Source: Curvibacter lanceolatus ATCC 14669 (GTDB lineage: Bacteria; Pseudomonadota; Gammaproteobacteria; Burkholderiales; Burkholderiaceae_C). Taken from it: a stretch of 50,399 bases of DNA. The notes beneath the pieces were generated by a model. That model was not told the origin of the DNA and ran no database searches. It saw only the letters and a list, made by a program, of their open reading frames with translations. Numbering within the stretch: position 1 is the first letter of the stretch; every line of letters begins with the position of its first letter. This document shows positions 8,377-18,550 of the stretch, piece by piece. Made by a program: the position numbers and the translations under genes. Where the stretch lies: positions 1 to 50,399 of the forward strand of contig NZ_KB906285.1 of assembly GCF_000381265.1 (NCBI RefSeq). Direction: 5' to 3'.

Positions 8377-8546
8377 TGGGGGGCTCACGGCGTGTGGGCT
8401 GCGCGTTTGTTCGCATGGACGCGCGTCTGTCGCAATTTGAGAAAACCTGGGGCGGTATCCAATTGTTTCAGGGCTTACCCCCATAGGCCCCCTGGGGGGG
8501 CGCTCTAACCTCATCGGCCATGACAACACCCAGATGGAGCCCCACG

Positions 8547-9014
8547 ATGAGCGTTCAATTCAAGATCAACGGCAAGCCGGTCACGGCCCAGGCCGAGACC
8601 GACACCCCCTTGCTGTGGGTGATCCGTGACGAGCTGGGCCTGACCGGCACCAAATTCGGCTGCGGCGCCGCCCTCTGCGGCGCCTGCACCGTGCACGTCA
8701 ATGGCCAGCCCGCGCGCTCTTGCCAGACCCCGCTGAGCGCCGTGGCCGGCAAGAACGTGGCCACCGTCGAAGGCCTGGCCAAAACCGCCAACCACCCGCT
8801 GCAGGTGGCCTGGATCAAGCACGAGGTGCCCCAGTGTGGCTACTGCCAGTCGGGCCAGCTCATGAGTGCGGCGGCCTTGCTGGCGCGCAACAACAACCCC
8901 AGCGATGCCGACATCGATGCGGCCATGAGTGGCAACCTGTGCCGCTGCGGCACCTACAACCGCATGCGCGCCGCCATCAAGGATGCCGGCGCCATGATGC
9001 GCAACAAGGCCTGA
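8547..9014 (+). CDS. (2Fe-2S)-binding small subunit of a molybdenum hydroxylase (IorA type)
   Basis: 155 residues. The N-terminal ferredoxin-like cluster ([17 protein letters not shown], then SC) and the C-terminal helical [2Fe-2S] domain (QCGYCQSGQ, then CRCGTYNR) are complete. This is the electron-transfer subunit that passes electrons from the molybdenum centre of the partner gene. The start at 8547 is preferred over the upstream frame because the protein then begins MSVQFKING, the usual form. Spacing to the large subunit is 16 bases. Confidence 0.9.
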   Translation: MSVQFKINGKPVTAQAETDTPLLWVIRDELGLTGTKFGCGAALCGACTVHVNGQPARSCQTPLSAVAGKNVATVEGLAKTANHPLQVAWIKHEVPQCGYCQSGQLMSAAALLARNNNPSDADIDAAMSGNLCRCGTYNRMRAAIKDAGAMMRNKA

Positions 9015-9030
9015 CCCCCGGGAGCCCCAC

Positions 9031-11187
9031 ATGAACCACCAGCAAACCGTCGCCAACACCTCCCGCCGGGCCTTTCTCAAGACCTCCACCGCCGCCACCG
9101 GCGGCCTGATCATGGGCGTCAGCCTGCCCCTGCTGGGCGCAGGCGCCGCGCAGGCCGCCGGCACCGTGCACACCCCGAACGCCTGGGTGCACATCGCCGA
9201 CGACAACCGCATCACCCTGATGGTGGCCCGCTCAGAGATGGGGCAGGGCGTCTACACCTCCATGTCCATGCTGATTGCCGAAGAACTCAACGTCGGCCTC
9301 AAGCAAGTGCAGGTGGTTGCGGCACCGCCCGCTGCCGTCTATGTCAACGCCCTGCTCGGCGCCCAGATCACCGGGGGCTCCACCTCGGTGCGTGATGGCT
9401 GGGACAAGCTGCGCGTGGCCGGCGCCCAGGTGCGCCAGATGCTGCTGCAGGCGGCCGCCAACCAGTGGAGTGTCGATGTGGCCAGCCTCAAGGCCGACCA
9501 AGGCATGGTCACCGGCCCGAGCGGCAGAAAGGCCAGCTACGGCCAATTGGCCGAAGCCGCCGCCAAGCTGCCCGTGCCCGACAAGCCCGCCCTCAAAGAC
9601 CCGAAAGACTTCGTGCTGGTGGGCAAGCGCACCAAGCGCATCGACACCCCTGCCAAGGTCAATGGCACCGCCGAGTTCGGCATCGACGTCAAGCTGCCCG
9701 GCATGGTCTATGCCTCACTGGCCCAGTGCCCGGTGATCGGCGGCAAGGTGGTCAGCTTGGATGCCGCCAAGGCCAAGAGCATGCCCGGCGTCATCGATGT
9801 GGTGCAGATCCCCGACGGCGTGGCCGTGGTGGCTGCCAGCTGGTGGCAGGCCAAAAAGGCGCGCGACACCCTCACCATCCAGTGGGACGAGGGCGCCGGC
9901 GCCCAGCTCAGCAGCGAGGGCATGATCAACAGCACCCGCGCCGCCGCGGCCAGCGCCAAGCCCATCGAGATCGCCAAGCCCCAGGGCGATGTGGCCGCGG
10001 CCCTCAAAGGCGCGGCCAAGGTGGTCGAGGCCGAGTACGTGCAGCCCCTGCAGGCCCACGTGCCGCTCGAGCCCATGAACTTCACGGCCCATGTCAACGG
10101 TGACACCATCCTGCTGGTGGGCCCCACCCAGTTCCAGCAAGGCGCGCAGGGGGCCGTGGCGGCGGCCCTGGGCGTCAAGCCCGAGGCCATCACCCTCAAG
10201 ACCACCTACTTGGGCGGGGGCTTTGGCCGCCGCCTTGAGCTCGACTTCATCGTGCAGGCGGCGCAGATCTCCAAGGCCGTCAACAAGCCGGTCAAGCTGG
10301 TCTGGACGCGTGAGGACGACTTCACCCACGACTTCTACCGCCCCGTGGCCGTCAACCAGCTCAAGGCCGGGCTGGACGCCAGCGGCAAGCCCGTGGCCAT
10401 GCACTTCAAGGTGGCTTCGCAGTCGGTCACCCAGCGCGCCTTCGGCCTGCCCGCCAACACGCTCGACCCCTTCATGGCCGAAGCCTCGGTGCCGGGCTAC
10501 AACATCCCCAACACCCAGCACGACCTGGTCATCCACGATGCCGGTCTGCGCGTGGGCTACTGGCGCGCCGTCAGCCACAACATGAACGCCTTCGCCAACG
10601 AAAGCTTCATCGACGAGCTGGCCCTGGCCGCAGGTCAAGACCCCTACCGCTACCGCCTCAGCCTGCTCGAGGGCAAGCCCCGCTTTGCCAACGTGCTCAA
10701 GCTGGCCGCCGAGAAGGCCGGCTGGGGCCAGCCCCTGGCCAAGGGCCGGGCGCGCGGCATCGCGCTGATGGAGGGTTACGACACCTACATGGCCCAGGTG
10801 GCCGAGGTCAGCCTCAATGACGCGGGCGAGGTGCATGTGCACCGGGTCACCGTGGCGGTCGATCCGGGCCACATGGTCAACCCCGACACGGTCGAGGCGC
10901 AGATCCAGTCCAGCATCGTGTTCGGCATGGGCGCCGCCCTCAAGCACCAGATCACCCTGGAGGCCGGGCGCGTGCAGCAGACCAACTACAACACCTTCCA
11001 GCCGGTGCGCATGTTCGAGGCCCCCAAGGTCGACATCGTGCTGGTGCAAAGCCAGGAGAAGCCCGGCGGCATTGGCGAGCCCGCCACGGCCGTGGTGGGC
11101 CCAGCCATCGCCAATGCGGTGGCGGCACTCACCGGCAAGCGCATCCGCCGCCTGCCCATCACGGCTGAAGCGCTCAAACAGGCCTGA
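9031..11187 (+). CDS. Molybdopterin-binding large subunit, xanthine dehydrogenase family (IorB type)
   Basis: 718 residues. A twin-arginine signal ([15 protein letters not shown] plus hydrophobic core ending AQAA) sends it to the periplasm or membrane face. Visible cofactor motifs include '[11 protein letters not shown]', '[19 protein letters not shown]' and, near the C-terminus, '[19 protein letters not shown]', whose Glu is the general base of this family. No FAD subunit is encoded, consistent with IorAB-type enzymes that pass electrons to a cytochrome. The substrate (aldehyde or N-heterocycle) cannot be read from the sequence. Confidence 0.9.
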   Translation: MNHQQTVANTSRRAFLKTSTAATGGLIMGVSLPLLGAGAAQAAGTVHTPNAWVHIADDNRITLMVARSEMGQGVYTSMSMLIAEELNVGLKQVQVVAAPPAAVYVNALLGAQITGGSTSVRDGWDKLRVAGAQVRQMLLQAAANQWSVDVASLKADQGMVTGPSGRKASYGQLAEAAAKLPVPDKPALKDPKDFVLVGKRTKRIDTPAKVNGTAEFGIDVKLPGMVYASLAQCPVIGGKVVSLDAAKAKSMPGVIDVVQIPDGVAVVAASWWQAKKARDTLTIQWDEGAGAQLSSEGMINSTRAAAASAKPIEIAKPQGDVAAALKGAAKVVEAEYVQPLQAHVPLEPMNFTAHVNGDTILLVGPTQFQQGAQGAVAAALGVKPEAITLKTTYLGGGFGRRLELDFIVQAAQISKAVNKPVKLVWTREDDFTHDFYRPVAVNQLKAGLDASGKPVAMHFKVASQSVTQRAFGLPANTLDPFMAEASVPGYNIPNTQHDLVIHDAGLRVGYWRAVSHNMNAFANESFIDELALAAGQDPYRYRLSLLEGKPRFANVLKLAAEKAGWGQPLAKGRARGIALMEGYDTYMAQVAEVSLNDAGEVHVHRVTVAVDPGHMVNPDTVEAQIQSSIVFGMGAALKHQITLEAGRVQQTNYNTFQPVRMFEAPKVDIVLVQSQEKPGGIGEPATAVVGPAIANAVAALTGKRIRRLPITAEALKQA

Positions 11188-11192
11188 AGCAG

Positions 11193-11229
11193 AGCCCCCT
11201 CGCACGCCCTCCCGTCGGCCAGGGGGGCT
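11193..11229. terminator. Probable bidirectional terminator between convergent genes
   Basis: AGCCCCCT at 11193-11200 pairs with AGGGGGGCT at 11221-11229 (one extra G), with a loop of about 20 bases. It lies exactly between the converging iorB-like and AraC genes. No clear T-run, so strength is uncertain. Confidence 0.4.
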
Positions 11230-12369
11230 TCAATCCTGTTCTTCGGGGGCGGTGGCCGGCGTGCCGACGACCTGTGTATCGGCCCCTCCCTTGAAGCGCG
11301 AGGGCCACTGCCCCGTCCAGCGCTTGAAGGCCCGAGTGAAGGCGCGATGGCTCGAAAACCCCGTGGCCCGGGCCAGCTCGGCGATCGGCCTGGGGCCGCC
11401 GGCCATCAAGGCCAGGGCTTCGCTGCGGCGCGCTTCGTCCAGCACCTGCCGGTAGCTCAAGCCCTCCAGCGCCAGGTGCCGCCTCAGGCTGCGCTCGCTG
11501 AGGTTCAAGGCACCAGCCACCCGTGCCAGGTCGGCCACCTCGGGCAGCAGCCCGCGCAGGGTGCGCTCCACGGCCAGACCCAGTGGCGAGCTTGACCCCC
11601 AACGCTGCTGCTCGCTCTCCAGCCCCTGCAAGGCCAGGCGATGGGCCAGGCTGCTTGCCCAGGGCAGCCGGAATGCCAACCAATCGTGGTGCATGCGCAA
11701 GGCGTTCTGCGGGCGCCCGAAGTGGACAGGGCAGCCAAAATAGGCGGTGTAGCCCGCCGCACGCAGGGGCGCCGGGTGCATCAACTCCACCACCGCGGGG
11801 GCACACATCGTCTGGCTCGTCTGGCGCAGCTGTTGCACCGTGGCGGCAAACGTCAGCTCCACCAAAAAGGGCTGCAGATCACTCTCCCCGCCAAAGGCCT
11901 CGGCGATCAGCACCAGGCCGTCCGGCGCGCTGCCTTCCCGCAGGTCAAGCAGGTAGCCGGCGCTGGCGGGGTGGTGCAGGCACAGCCCCAGGGCATCGCC
12001 CAGGGTCGTGGCACCCAGCAGCCCCAGGGCCAGCGTCCCCCAGTCGGTCAGCACCATCTGCCGTCCCAGGCGCAGCGCCAGATCGGGCTGCGGCATCAGG
12101 CGCAGGCATCGGCGCACCAGGGTGATGGCCTCCCGGTGTGACACCGCCAAGCCGGGTTTTGCCAGGTCCGCGAGGCTCAATCCAAGGCCCCTGAGCAAGA
12201 CCGCTGGATCAATGCCCTGGCGCACCGCCTGCGCGAGCAGGGCCGCCACAAACACCGGTGCCACGAGCGTCTGTGCGCGCCCGCCGGGTGGTCGTCCGTG
12301 CGTCACCGGCCGGCCTGCATGTGCCGCCCGGCCCCAGCCCCAGCCGTCACCGCCTGCTGCCGAATCCAT
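11230..12369 (-). CDS. AraC-family transcriptional regulator with arabinose-binding-like N-terminal domain
   Basis: 379 residues from the first ATG. The N-terminal effector domain resembles that of the OruR/ArgR/AraC group ('LLRGLGLSLADLAKPGLAVSHREAITLVRRCL', 'GTLALGLLGATTLGDAL'). The C-terminal double helix-turn-helix is visible in 'VAGALNLSERSLRRHLALEG' and 'PIAELARATGFSSHRAFTRAFKRWTG'. The first ~35 residues are low-complexity and Gly-rich, so the true start may be downstream at a GTG near 12306 or 12264. It converges on the IorAB genes and may control them; this is inference from position. Confidence 0.85.
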   Translation of the reverse strand: MDSAAGGDGWGWGRAAHAGRPVTHGRPPGGRAQTLVAPVFVAALLAQAVRQGIDPAVLLRGLGLSLADLAKPGLAVSHREAITLVRRCLRLMPQPDLALRLGRQMVLTDWGTLALGLLGATTLGDALGLCLHHPASAGYLLDLREGSAPDGLVLIAEAFGGESDLQPFLVELTFAATVQQLRQTSQTMCAPAVVELMHPAPLRAAGYTAYFGCPVHFGRPQNALRMHHDWLAFRLPWASSLAHRLALQGLESEQQRWGSSSPLGLAVERTLRGLLPEVADLARVAGALNLSERSLRRHLALEGLSYRQVLDEARRSEALALMAGGPRPIAELARATGFSSHRAFTRAFKRWTGQWPSRFKGGADTQVVGTPATAPEEQD

Positions 12370-12665
12370 CCATCACGGTCCATGTCGGTTCCCCGAGGTT
12401 TTTCCGTGCTCAGTGTCCGCTGGCGCCGGGCCCAAAGCGGTAGTGTGTTCGTCATGGAACAACGATCCGTGCCGCAAAAAGTCATCTGGACGGCCACTCT
12501 TGGGACCCTGGCGGTCAATCGACGGGCTGCAGGGTCATGAATGCGAACAAATGATTGCCAGGGCGGCCATCTGCATGCCAGATGGGGGGCGAATGCAGAC
12601 CACCGGCCGGGCCGTCGCCAGCCGTGCTGTCGCCTCAGCAATCACCTTTTCCGAGACCCCTCAAC

Positions 12666-14354
12666 ATGTCCCTCTTTCGCAACCTTGGCATCAGCGGCCG
12701 CCTGTACGGCGTGTCCTTGCTGCTCATCACGGCCCTCACCGCATTGGCCATCAGCACCTGGAGCCAACTTCTGTATGTGCGCGACCTGGCCCAAAGCGCG
12801 GGCAGCGTGAAGGTGCTGCAACTGGAGCTGATCGCCAGCACCGAGCTGAAGGTGACCCAAGTGCTGTCCGACCTGCGCCAGGCCCTGCTGATGAAGGCCC
12901 CCAAAGACACCGAGCTGGCCGTGCAGGGCATCCAGGCCAAGCGCACCAAGATCTCGAAGAACGATGCTGATTACCTGAAGGAGCTGCGCAGCCAGGACAG
13001 CCGCGATGCGTTCCAGCGCGACTGGCTCCAGCTGCAGACTGTGACCTGGCCGGTCGCCGAGGCCAATCTGCAGCTGCTGAAAGACGGCAAGGCCGAGGAG
13101 GCGCAAACCATGCTGATCAACCAGACCATCCCGGCCTTTACCCGCATGCAGGACTGGCTGATCACGGCGCGCAGCGCGCAAGGCAAGTCACTGAGCCAGG
13201 AGGTCGATGCCATCGGCGCTGCAGCCGACAGCATCCGCTTCTTCCTGGTCACGCTGGTGGTGGCCATCTCAGTGGGCCTGCTGGTGTTCTCCTGGTACAT
13301 CGCGCGCCTGCTGCGCCGCCGTGTCACCACCTCGCGCGAAGTGGCCGAGCGCGTGCGCCAGGGCGACTTCACCGTGCCCGTGGACGATTCGGTGTCTGAC
13401 GAATTCAGCCCCTTGCTGCAGTCCCTCTCGGCCATGCAGGACTCCTTGACCACGGTGGTGGGCACGGTGCGCGAGAACGCCGAGTCGGTGGCCACCGCCA
13501 GTGCCCAGATCGCCCAGGGCAACCAGGACCTGAGCCAGCGCACCGAAGAGCAGGCCAGCAGCCTCGAAGAGACGGCCGCCTCGATGGAGGAGCTGGGCTC
13601 CACCGTGCGCCAGACCTCCGACAACGCCAACCAGGCCAACCAGCTGGCCAAGGGCGCCACGGCGGTGGCCATCAAGGGCGGCCAGGTGGTGGGCCAGGTG
13701 GTGGACACCATGCGCGGCATCAACGAGTCATCGAGAAAAATCGCCGACATCATCGGCGTCATCGACGGCATCGCCTTCCAGACCAACATCCTGGCCTTGA
13801 ATGCCGCGGTCGAGGCCGCGCGTGCCGGTGAGCAGGGCCGCGGCTTTGCCGTGGTCGCCAGCGAAGTGCGCAGCCTGGCCCAGCGTTCGGCAGAGGCCGC
13901 CAAAGAGATCAAGGCCCTCATCTCGGCCAGCGTCGAGCGGGTGGAGCAGGGCACGCAGTTGGTTGACCAGGCCGGGGTGACCATGAGCGAGATCGTGGCC
14001 TCCATCCAGCGCGTCACCGACCTCATGGGCGAGATCAGCAGTGCTGGCAGCGAGCAGAATGCCGGCGTCAGCCAGGTCGGTCAGGCCGTCATGCAGATGG
14101 ATCAGGTCACCCAGCAGAACGCTTCGCTGGTCGAGCAAAGCGCTGCCGCGGCCGAAAGCCTCAAGGCGCAGGCCCTGCAACTGGTGCAGGCCGTGTCCGT
14201 CTTCAGGTTGGCGCACGATGCGCGCGCCCCGCAACGCGCGCTGCCCGCTGCCGCAACTCCCTTCGCTGGCAGGCCTGCAGCCAGCCGCCGCCCCATGCGC
14301 AGCCTGGCCGCGCCATCGGCCTGGCCCGCACCGTCGGAACAAGACTCTTTCTGA
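12666..14354 (+). CDS. Methyl-accepting chemotaxis protein (Tsr/Tar class)
   Basis: 562-residue membrane chemoreceptor. TM1 is near residues 12-32, followed by a four-helix-bundle periplasmic sensor of about 155 residues, TM2 near 195-215 ('[21 protein letters not shown]'), a HAMP linker, and a long coiled-coil signalling domain. The hairpin tip ([33 protein letters not shown], split by my reading at 'QTNILALNA') is canonical, and methylation-type segments ([13 protein letters not shown]) are present. The C-terminus is Ala/Pro-rich without an NWETF-type tether. The ATG at 12666 is chosen because it starts [15 protein letters not shown], the usual form. Monocistronic; ligand unknown. Confidence 0.94.
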   Translation: MSLFRNLGISGRLYGVSLLLITALTALAISTWSQLLYVRDLAQSAGSVKVLQLELIASTELKVTQVLSDLRQALLMKAPKDTELAVQGIQAKRTKISKNDADYLKELRSQDSRDAFQRDWLQLQTVTWPVAEANLQLLKDGKAEEAQTMLINQTIPAFTRMQDWLITARSAQGKSLSQEVDAIGAAADSIRFFLVTLVVAISVGLLVFSWYIARLLRRRVTTSREVAERVRQGDFTVPVDDSVSDEFSPLLQSLSAMQDSLTTVVGTVRENAESVATASAQIAQGNQDLSQRTEEQASSLEETAASMEELGSTVRQTSDNANQANQLAKGATAVAIKGGQVVGQVVDTMRGINESSRKIADIIGVIDGIAFQTNILALNAAVEAARAGEQGRGFAVVASEVRSLAQRSAEAAKEIKALISASVERVEQGTQLVDQAGVTMSEIVASIQRVTDLMGEISSAGSEQNAGVSQVGQAVMQMDQVTQQNASLVEQSAAAAESLKAQALQLVQAVSVFRLAHDARAPQRALPAAATPFAGRPAASRRPMRSLAAPSAWPAPSEQDSF

Positions 14355-14515
14355 GCCCCCGGCCCGGGGTGGGGGCCACCCCGGTCATTTCGACCAAGTG
14401 GCTCGTCAAAATGACCGCCCACCCCGGCTTGCCCGCCACTTTGTGCGCTGGCAACGGTGCGGCACCCCCCCTAGACTTTTTCTCATCGATCCACCCCTTT
14501 GAGAGAGAGTCCGCC

Positions 14516-15742
14516 ATGCCTCAAGCGCTCCATACCCTCCCCACCCCTCTGCGCAGCGTCCTGGTCCTGGGGGCCGGCAAGGTCGGCAGCACCATCGCCG
14601 ACATGGTGGCCGAGGCCCACCAAACCCCCGTCACCCTGGCCGACCAGCACCCCGCTATTCAGCCTGCCACCCAGCCCGACGATGCCCTGGTGCAGCACCT
14701 GCAGCTGGATGTGCGCCACCCCGCCGCCCTGTCCGCGGCCCTGGCGCAGCACCCGGTGGTGATCAACGCCTTGCCCTACTTTCTGGCCCAGACCGTCGCG
14801 CCCCAGGCGGCTCGGCTGGGCGTGCACTACTTCGACCTGACCGAAGATGTGGCCGCCACCCAGGCCATCCGCCAGTTGGCGGTGGGCGCCCGCAGCCTGC
14901 TCATGCCCCAGTGCGGCCTGGCCCCGGGCGTGATCGGCATGCTCGGCATGCAGCTGGCGGGTGGCTTCGACGAGCTGTTCGACCTGAACCTGCGCGTGGG
15001 CGCGCTCACCCGCCACGCCACCAACCGCCTGCGCTACAACTTCACCTGGAGCATCGACGGCGTCATCAATGAGTACTGCCAGCCCTGCGAGGCCATCGTG
15101 CAAGGCCAGCGCGTCATCACCCAGCCGCTGGAGGGGCTGGAGCAATTGCTGCTTGATGGCGACACCTACGAAGCCTTCAACACCTCGGGCGGGCTGGGCA
15201 CCCTGTGCGAAACCCTGCAAGGCCGGGTGCGCAACCTCAGCTACAAGACGCTGCGCTACCCGGGCCACCGCGACGCCATGGACTTTCTGCTGCACGACCT
15301 GCGCCTGGTCGAGCAGCGCGATCTGCTGCGCCAGGTGCTGGACCGCGCTGTGCCGCACAGCCGCGACGATGTGGTCATCGTGCATGCCTCGGCCACCGGC
15401 CTGCGCCAGGGCCGCCTGGAGCAGCAGACCCGCCTCGCCCGGGTGCTGGGCGCCCCCTTGCGGGGCCGCCAGCGCACCGCCATCGAGCTGAGCACCGCCG
15501 CCGGCGTGGTGGGGGTGCTGGAGTTGCTGCAACGCGGCCAGTTGCCCAGCGCGGGCTTTGTCAGCCAGGAGCAGGTGCCCCTGCAGGCCCTGCTGGCCAC
15601 CCGGGTCGGGCACCACTATGCGGGCTTGCGTGAGCAGGCCGGGCCTGGCCCGGATGTTGCACCGGTGCTTGGGTCCGCAGCGGGTCCCGCAGTGGGGGTG
15701 TCGGAGCGGCCCTCGGCCGAGGTGCTTGCCGTCCATGCCTGA
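14516..15742 (+). CDS. Saccharopine dehydrogenase-like oxidoreductase
   Basis: 408 residues. The Rossmann motif is VLVLGAGKVGSTIADM at the N-terminus, followed by 'VVINALPYFLAQTVAPQAARLGVHYFDLTED', the characteristic saccharopine-reductase segment, and 'LMPQCGLAPGVIGMLG'. A GA-rich ribosome site (14501-14509) precedes the ATG. Followed by an FAD amino-acid oxidase and an Lrp regulator on the same strand, which points to lysine or another amino acid. The C-terminal ~25 residues are low-complexity. Exact reaction unknown. Confidence 0.8.
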   Translation: MPQALHTLPTPLRSVLVLGAGKVGSTIADMVAEAHQTPVTLADQHPAIQPATQPDDALVQHLQLDVRHPAALSAALAQHPVVINALPYFLAQTVAPQAARLGVHYFDLTEDVAATQAIRQLAVGARSLLMPQCGLAPGVIGMLGMQLAGGFDELFDLNLRVGALTRHATNRLRYNFTWSIDGVINEYCQPCEAIVQGQRVITQPLEGLEQLLLDGDTYEAFNTSGGLGTLCETLQGRVRNLSYKTLRYPGHRDAMDFLLHDLRLVEQRDLLRQVLDRAVPHSRDDVVIVHASATGLRQGRLEQQTRLARVLGAPLRGRQRTAIELSTAAGVVGVLELLQRGQLPSAGFVSQEQVPLQALLATRVGHHYAGLREQAGPGPDVAPVLGSAAGPAVGVSERPSAEVLAVHA

Positions 15743-15852
15743 ATCTGCGCCGATCAGAACTTTTGCGATGGCATACTGAGCCGCGTCGGCGGCGCCCTGC
15801 GGCGCGGCCTGGGGCCTTTGTGGCCCGCACAGACCAACAAAAGGGTTTTTCA

Positions 15853-17109
15853 ATGAGCAGCACGGTGGCCGTTCTGGGCGCTGGCATGGTGGGCGTGTCT
15901 TGCGCGCTGGAGCTTCAACGACGTGGCCACCAGGTCACCCTGGTCGACCGCCTGGGCCCCGGGCGGGAAACCTCCTACGGCAATGCCGGCGTGTTGGCGC
16001 GCAGCTCGCTGATCCCCTTCAACAACCCCGGGCTGTGGGCCAGCCTGCCCACCCTGCTGAAGAACCGCACGGCCCAGTTCCGCTACAACCCCGCCTTCCT
16101 GGCACGCCATCCCGGCTGGGGGCTGGGCTTTCTGGCCCGGGCCCGCCAGGCCCCGTTCCAGCAGACCGCCGCCGCCCTCGATGCGCTGATCCGCCTCAGC
16201 CAGCCCGCGCACCGCCAATGGCTGGCCGAAGCCGGGCAAAGCCATCGCCTGCGCGAGAACGGCTGGATCTTTCTGTACCGCAGCCAGGCGGCCTTTGACG
16301 CCGGGCAATTCGGGCGCGATACCCTGGCCCAGTTCGGTGTGCAGACCGAGCCCCTGGATGCCGCTGCCTTGCACGCGCTGGAGCCGCACCTGCGCCCCCT
16401 GTTCCCACGTGCCCTGTGGGTACGCGATGCCGCCTCGGTCGACAGCCCCGGCGCGGTGACCGAAAGCTATGCCCGCCTGTTCAGTGCCCGCGGCGGGCGC
16501 TTGCTGCAGGCCCCAGTGCAGGGCCTGGCCCGCACAGGCCCCGACGGGGCCTGGCAGCTCGATCTGGGCGAGGCCGGTCCGCTGGTCGCCCAGCGCGTGG
16601 TGCTGGCGCTGGGCCCCTGGAGCAAGGGCTTTCTGCAGCAGCACCTGGGCCTGTCGGTGCCCATGGCCTTCGAGCGCGGCTACCACATGCACTACGCGGC
16701 CGAGGGTGAGGCCAGCCTGAGCCGGCCGGTGTACGACAGCGCGGGCGGCTATGTGCTCTCCCCCATGGCCCAGGGCCTGCGCCTGAGCACCGGGGTGGAG
16801 CTGACCGACCTCGACGCCCCGCCCAAGCTCACCCAGCTCGACCTGGCCGAAACGGCTGCCCGCCAGGCCTTCGCGCTGGCGCAGCGCCTGGAGGACCAGC
16901 CCTGGCTGGGCCGGCGCCCCACCTTGCCCGACAGCCGCCCCGCGATTGGCGCAGCACCCGGTCAGCCCGGCCTGTGGCTGGCCTTTGGCCACCAGCACAT
17001 CGGCTTCAGCACCGGGCCCGGCACCGCTTTGCTGCTGGGTGCCTTGATGGATGGCGAGGCCCCCCCGGTGCCGGCCGCACCATTCCGTCCGGAGCGCTTC
17101 GTGCGCTGA
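15853..17109 (+). CDS. FAD-dependent D-amino-acid dehydrogenase-like oxidoreductase (DadA family)
   Basis: 418 residues. The dinucleotide-binding motif VAVLGAGMVGVSCALELQRRGHQVTLVD starts at residue 5 (read as GAGMVG plus the acidic end of the second strand). Then 'ETSYGNAGVLARSSLIPFNNPG', typical of DadA-like DAO proteins, and C-terminal 'GRRPTLPDSRPAIGAA' with 'GHQHIGFSTGPGTA', the FAD-closing segment. Oxidative deamination of an amino acid is expected. It lies 110 bases after the saccharopine-like gene and 6 bases before the Lrp gene. Confidence 0.85.
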   Translation: MSSTVAVLGAGMVGVSCALELQRRGHQVTLVDRLGPGRETSYGNAGVLARSSLIPFNNPGLWASLPTLLKNRTAQFRYNPAFLARHPGWGLGFLARARQAPFQQTAAALDALIRLSQPAHRQWLAEAGQSHRLRENGWIFLYRSQAAFDAGQFGRDTLAQFGVQTEPLDAAALHALEPHLRPLFPRALWVRDAASVDSPGAVTESYARLFSARGGRLLQAPVQGLARTGPDGAWQLDLGEAGPLVAQRVVLALGPWSKGFLQQHLGLSVPMAFERGYHMHYAAEGEASLSRPVYDSAGGYVLSPMAQGLRLSTGVELTDLDAPPKLTQLDLAETAARQAFALAQRLEDQPWLGRRPTLPDSRPAIGAAPGQPGLWLAFGHQHIGFSTGPGTALLLGALMDGEAPPVPAAPFRPERFVR

Positions 17110-17115
17110 TGCACC

Positions 17116-17577
17116 ATGGACGTCAAACTCGACGACACCGACCGCCACCTGCTGAGCCTGCTGCAGGCCAATGCCCGCGAGCCCGTGGCCAACCTGGCCC
17201 GCAAGCTCAAGATCGCCCGCACCACCGTGGCCGCCCGCATCGCCCGCCTGGAGCGCGAGGGCGTGGTGGCCGGCTACGGTGTGCGCCTGGGCCAGCCGCT
17301 GGAGCAGGCCGCCGTGCGCGCCTGGTGCGGCCTCAGCGTCAATGCCAAGAAGGCCAGCGCCGTGGTGCAGGCGCTGGAGCGCCTGCCCGAGGTGGAAGAG
17401 CTGTGCGCCGTCAGCGGCGCCTTCGACTACCTGGCCCTGCTGCGTTGTGCCACCCCGGAGCAGCTCGACCGCCTGTTGGACCAACTGGGCCAGATCGAGG
17501 GCATCCACCAGACGCACACCTCGCTCATCCTCAGCCGCAAGATCGACCGGCGCAGCACGGTGCCAGCCCCCGGCTGA
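17116..17577 (+). CDS. Lrp/AsnC-family transcriptional regulator
   Basis: 153 residues, the normal size. N-terminal HTH ('LDDTDRHLLSLLQANAREPVANLARKL', 'TTVAARIARLEREGVVAGY') followed by a RAM ligand-binding domain. Transcribed directly behind the FAD oxidase with 6 bases between them, so it probably responds to the amino acid that the two upstream enzymes degrade. Start ATG at 17116 gives the usual short N-terminus MDVKLDD. Confidence 0.92.
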   Translation: MDVKLDDTDRHLLSLLQANAREPVANLARKLKIARTTVAARIARLEREGVVAGYGVRLGQPLEQAAVRAWCGLSVNAKKASAVVQALERLPEVEELCAVSGAFDYLALLRCATPEQLDRLLDQLGQIEGIHQTHTSLILSRKIDRRSTVPAPG

Positions 17578-17580
17578 CAC

Positions 17581-17632
17581 CTCAGGCTGACACTTCAGGC
17601 AAACGCTTCAGGCAAACGCTTCAGGCAAACAC
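17581..17632. repeat. Four tandem 13-bp repeats between convergent genes
   Basis: Units start at 17581, 17594, 17607 and 17620. Units 2 and 3 are identical (TTCAGGCAAACGC), unit 4 differs by one base and unit 1 by four. The last unit contains the stop codon of the LysR gene (17621-17623), so unit loss or gain would also change the LysR C-terminus. Confidence 0.8.
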
Positions 17633-18550
17633 CGCGCGCGTCACCGCCAGCAGCTCCTGGGTCACAAAGCGCACCAGCGGATCGGAGGCGTCACGCCGGT
17701 GCGTCACCATCGAGATCGGCAGCACCAGAGCGCGCCAGGGCAGGGGCGCGATCCGCAGATCGCCATGGCTGCCGAACAGGCGCGTCAGCATGTCGGGCAG
17801 CACCGCCACCAGCGGGCTTTGCTTCACCACGAAGGGGATCGACAGCGGGTTGGCCGTGTGTGCCACCACCTGCCGCCTCAGCCCCTGTTGCTGAAACACC
17901 TTGTCCACCAGGCCCGGGCCATCGCCGGCGTAGCTGGTGTGGATGTTTGGCAGCCGGGCCAGATCGGCGGGCCGGGGCCGGGCCGGCACCTTCAACAGCG
18001 CCGGGTTGTACACGCAGCCAAAGCCCGAGCGGAACAACAGCACCGGCTCGTGCACGCTGCGCAGCCGGGGGAAGTGCCCCAGCGCCATGCGGATCTCGCC
18101 CGCGTCCAGTTGCTCCAGCTGCTGCCAGGCCGGCACCGGGCGCACCGACAGGCTCAGGCCCGGGGCTTTTTGCCGCAATGCCGCCACCAGGCCGGGCAAC
18201 AGCAGCGCCTCCAGCGGGTCGTTCAGGCACAGGTCAAAGCGCTCCTGCACACGCTGGGGGTCGAAGGCCGCCTCGCTCAGCGTCATGGCCTGGGCCTCGG
18301 CCAGCCATTGGCGAACCCGTGGCGCCAGGGCCTGGGCCCGGGCGGTGGGCACCATGGCGGCCCCTTCGCGGTACAGGATGTCGTCGCCCAGCCACTCGCG
18401 CAGGCGCGCCTGGGCGTGGCTCATGGCCGGCTGGCCCACGCACAGGCGGGCTGCGGCGCGGGTCACGCTGCGCTCGGCCACCAGGGCATCCAGGGCCACC
18501 AGCAGGTTCAGGTCCAGGCGGCGCAGGGCGGTGTGATCAAAATCAGCCAT
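17621..18550 (-). CDS. LysR-family transcriptional regulator
   Basis: 309 residues from the ATG at 18550 (MADFDHTALRRLDLNLLV); an in-frame ATG at 18565 is an alternative. The N-terminal HTH reads 'RSVTRAAARLCVGQPAMSHAQARLREWLGDD' and the rest is a LysR substrate-binding domain of the NodD/LinR type (starting at the LDLNLLVALDALV motif). Divergent from the MFS exporter gene at 18669, so it probably controls that gene; no operator was proven in the 118-base gap. Confidence 0.88.
   Translation of the reverse strand: MADFDHTALRRLDLNLLVALDALVAERSVTRAAARLCVGQPAMSHAQARLREWLGDDILYREGAAMVPTARAQALAPRVRQWLAEAQAMTLSEAAFDPQRVQERFDLCLNDPLEALLLPGLVAALRQKAPGLSLSVRPVPAWQQLEQLDAGEIRMALGHFPRLRSVHEPVLLFRSGFGCVYNPALLKVPARPRPADLARLPNIHTSYAGDGPGLVDKVFQQQGLRRQVVAHTANPLSIPFVVKQSPLVAVLPDMLTRLFGSHGDLRIAPLPWRALVLPISMVTHRRDASDPLVRFVTQELLAVTRAVFA

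Noticed and set aside
8470-8505. C/G-rich hairpin between uxaA and the iorA-like gene
   Set aside because: Stretch of C and G can pair in several ways but has no T-run; too ambiguous to call a terminator.
6619-8529. 636-residue minus-strand frame opposite uxaA
   Set aside because: Shadow frame; the + strand encodes full-length altronate dehydratase.
14352-14385. Hairpin after the chemoreceptor gene
   Set aside because: GC-rich with several weak alternative pairings and no T-run; not called.
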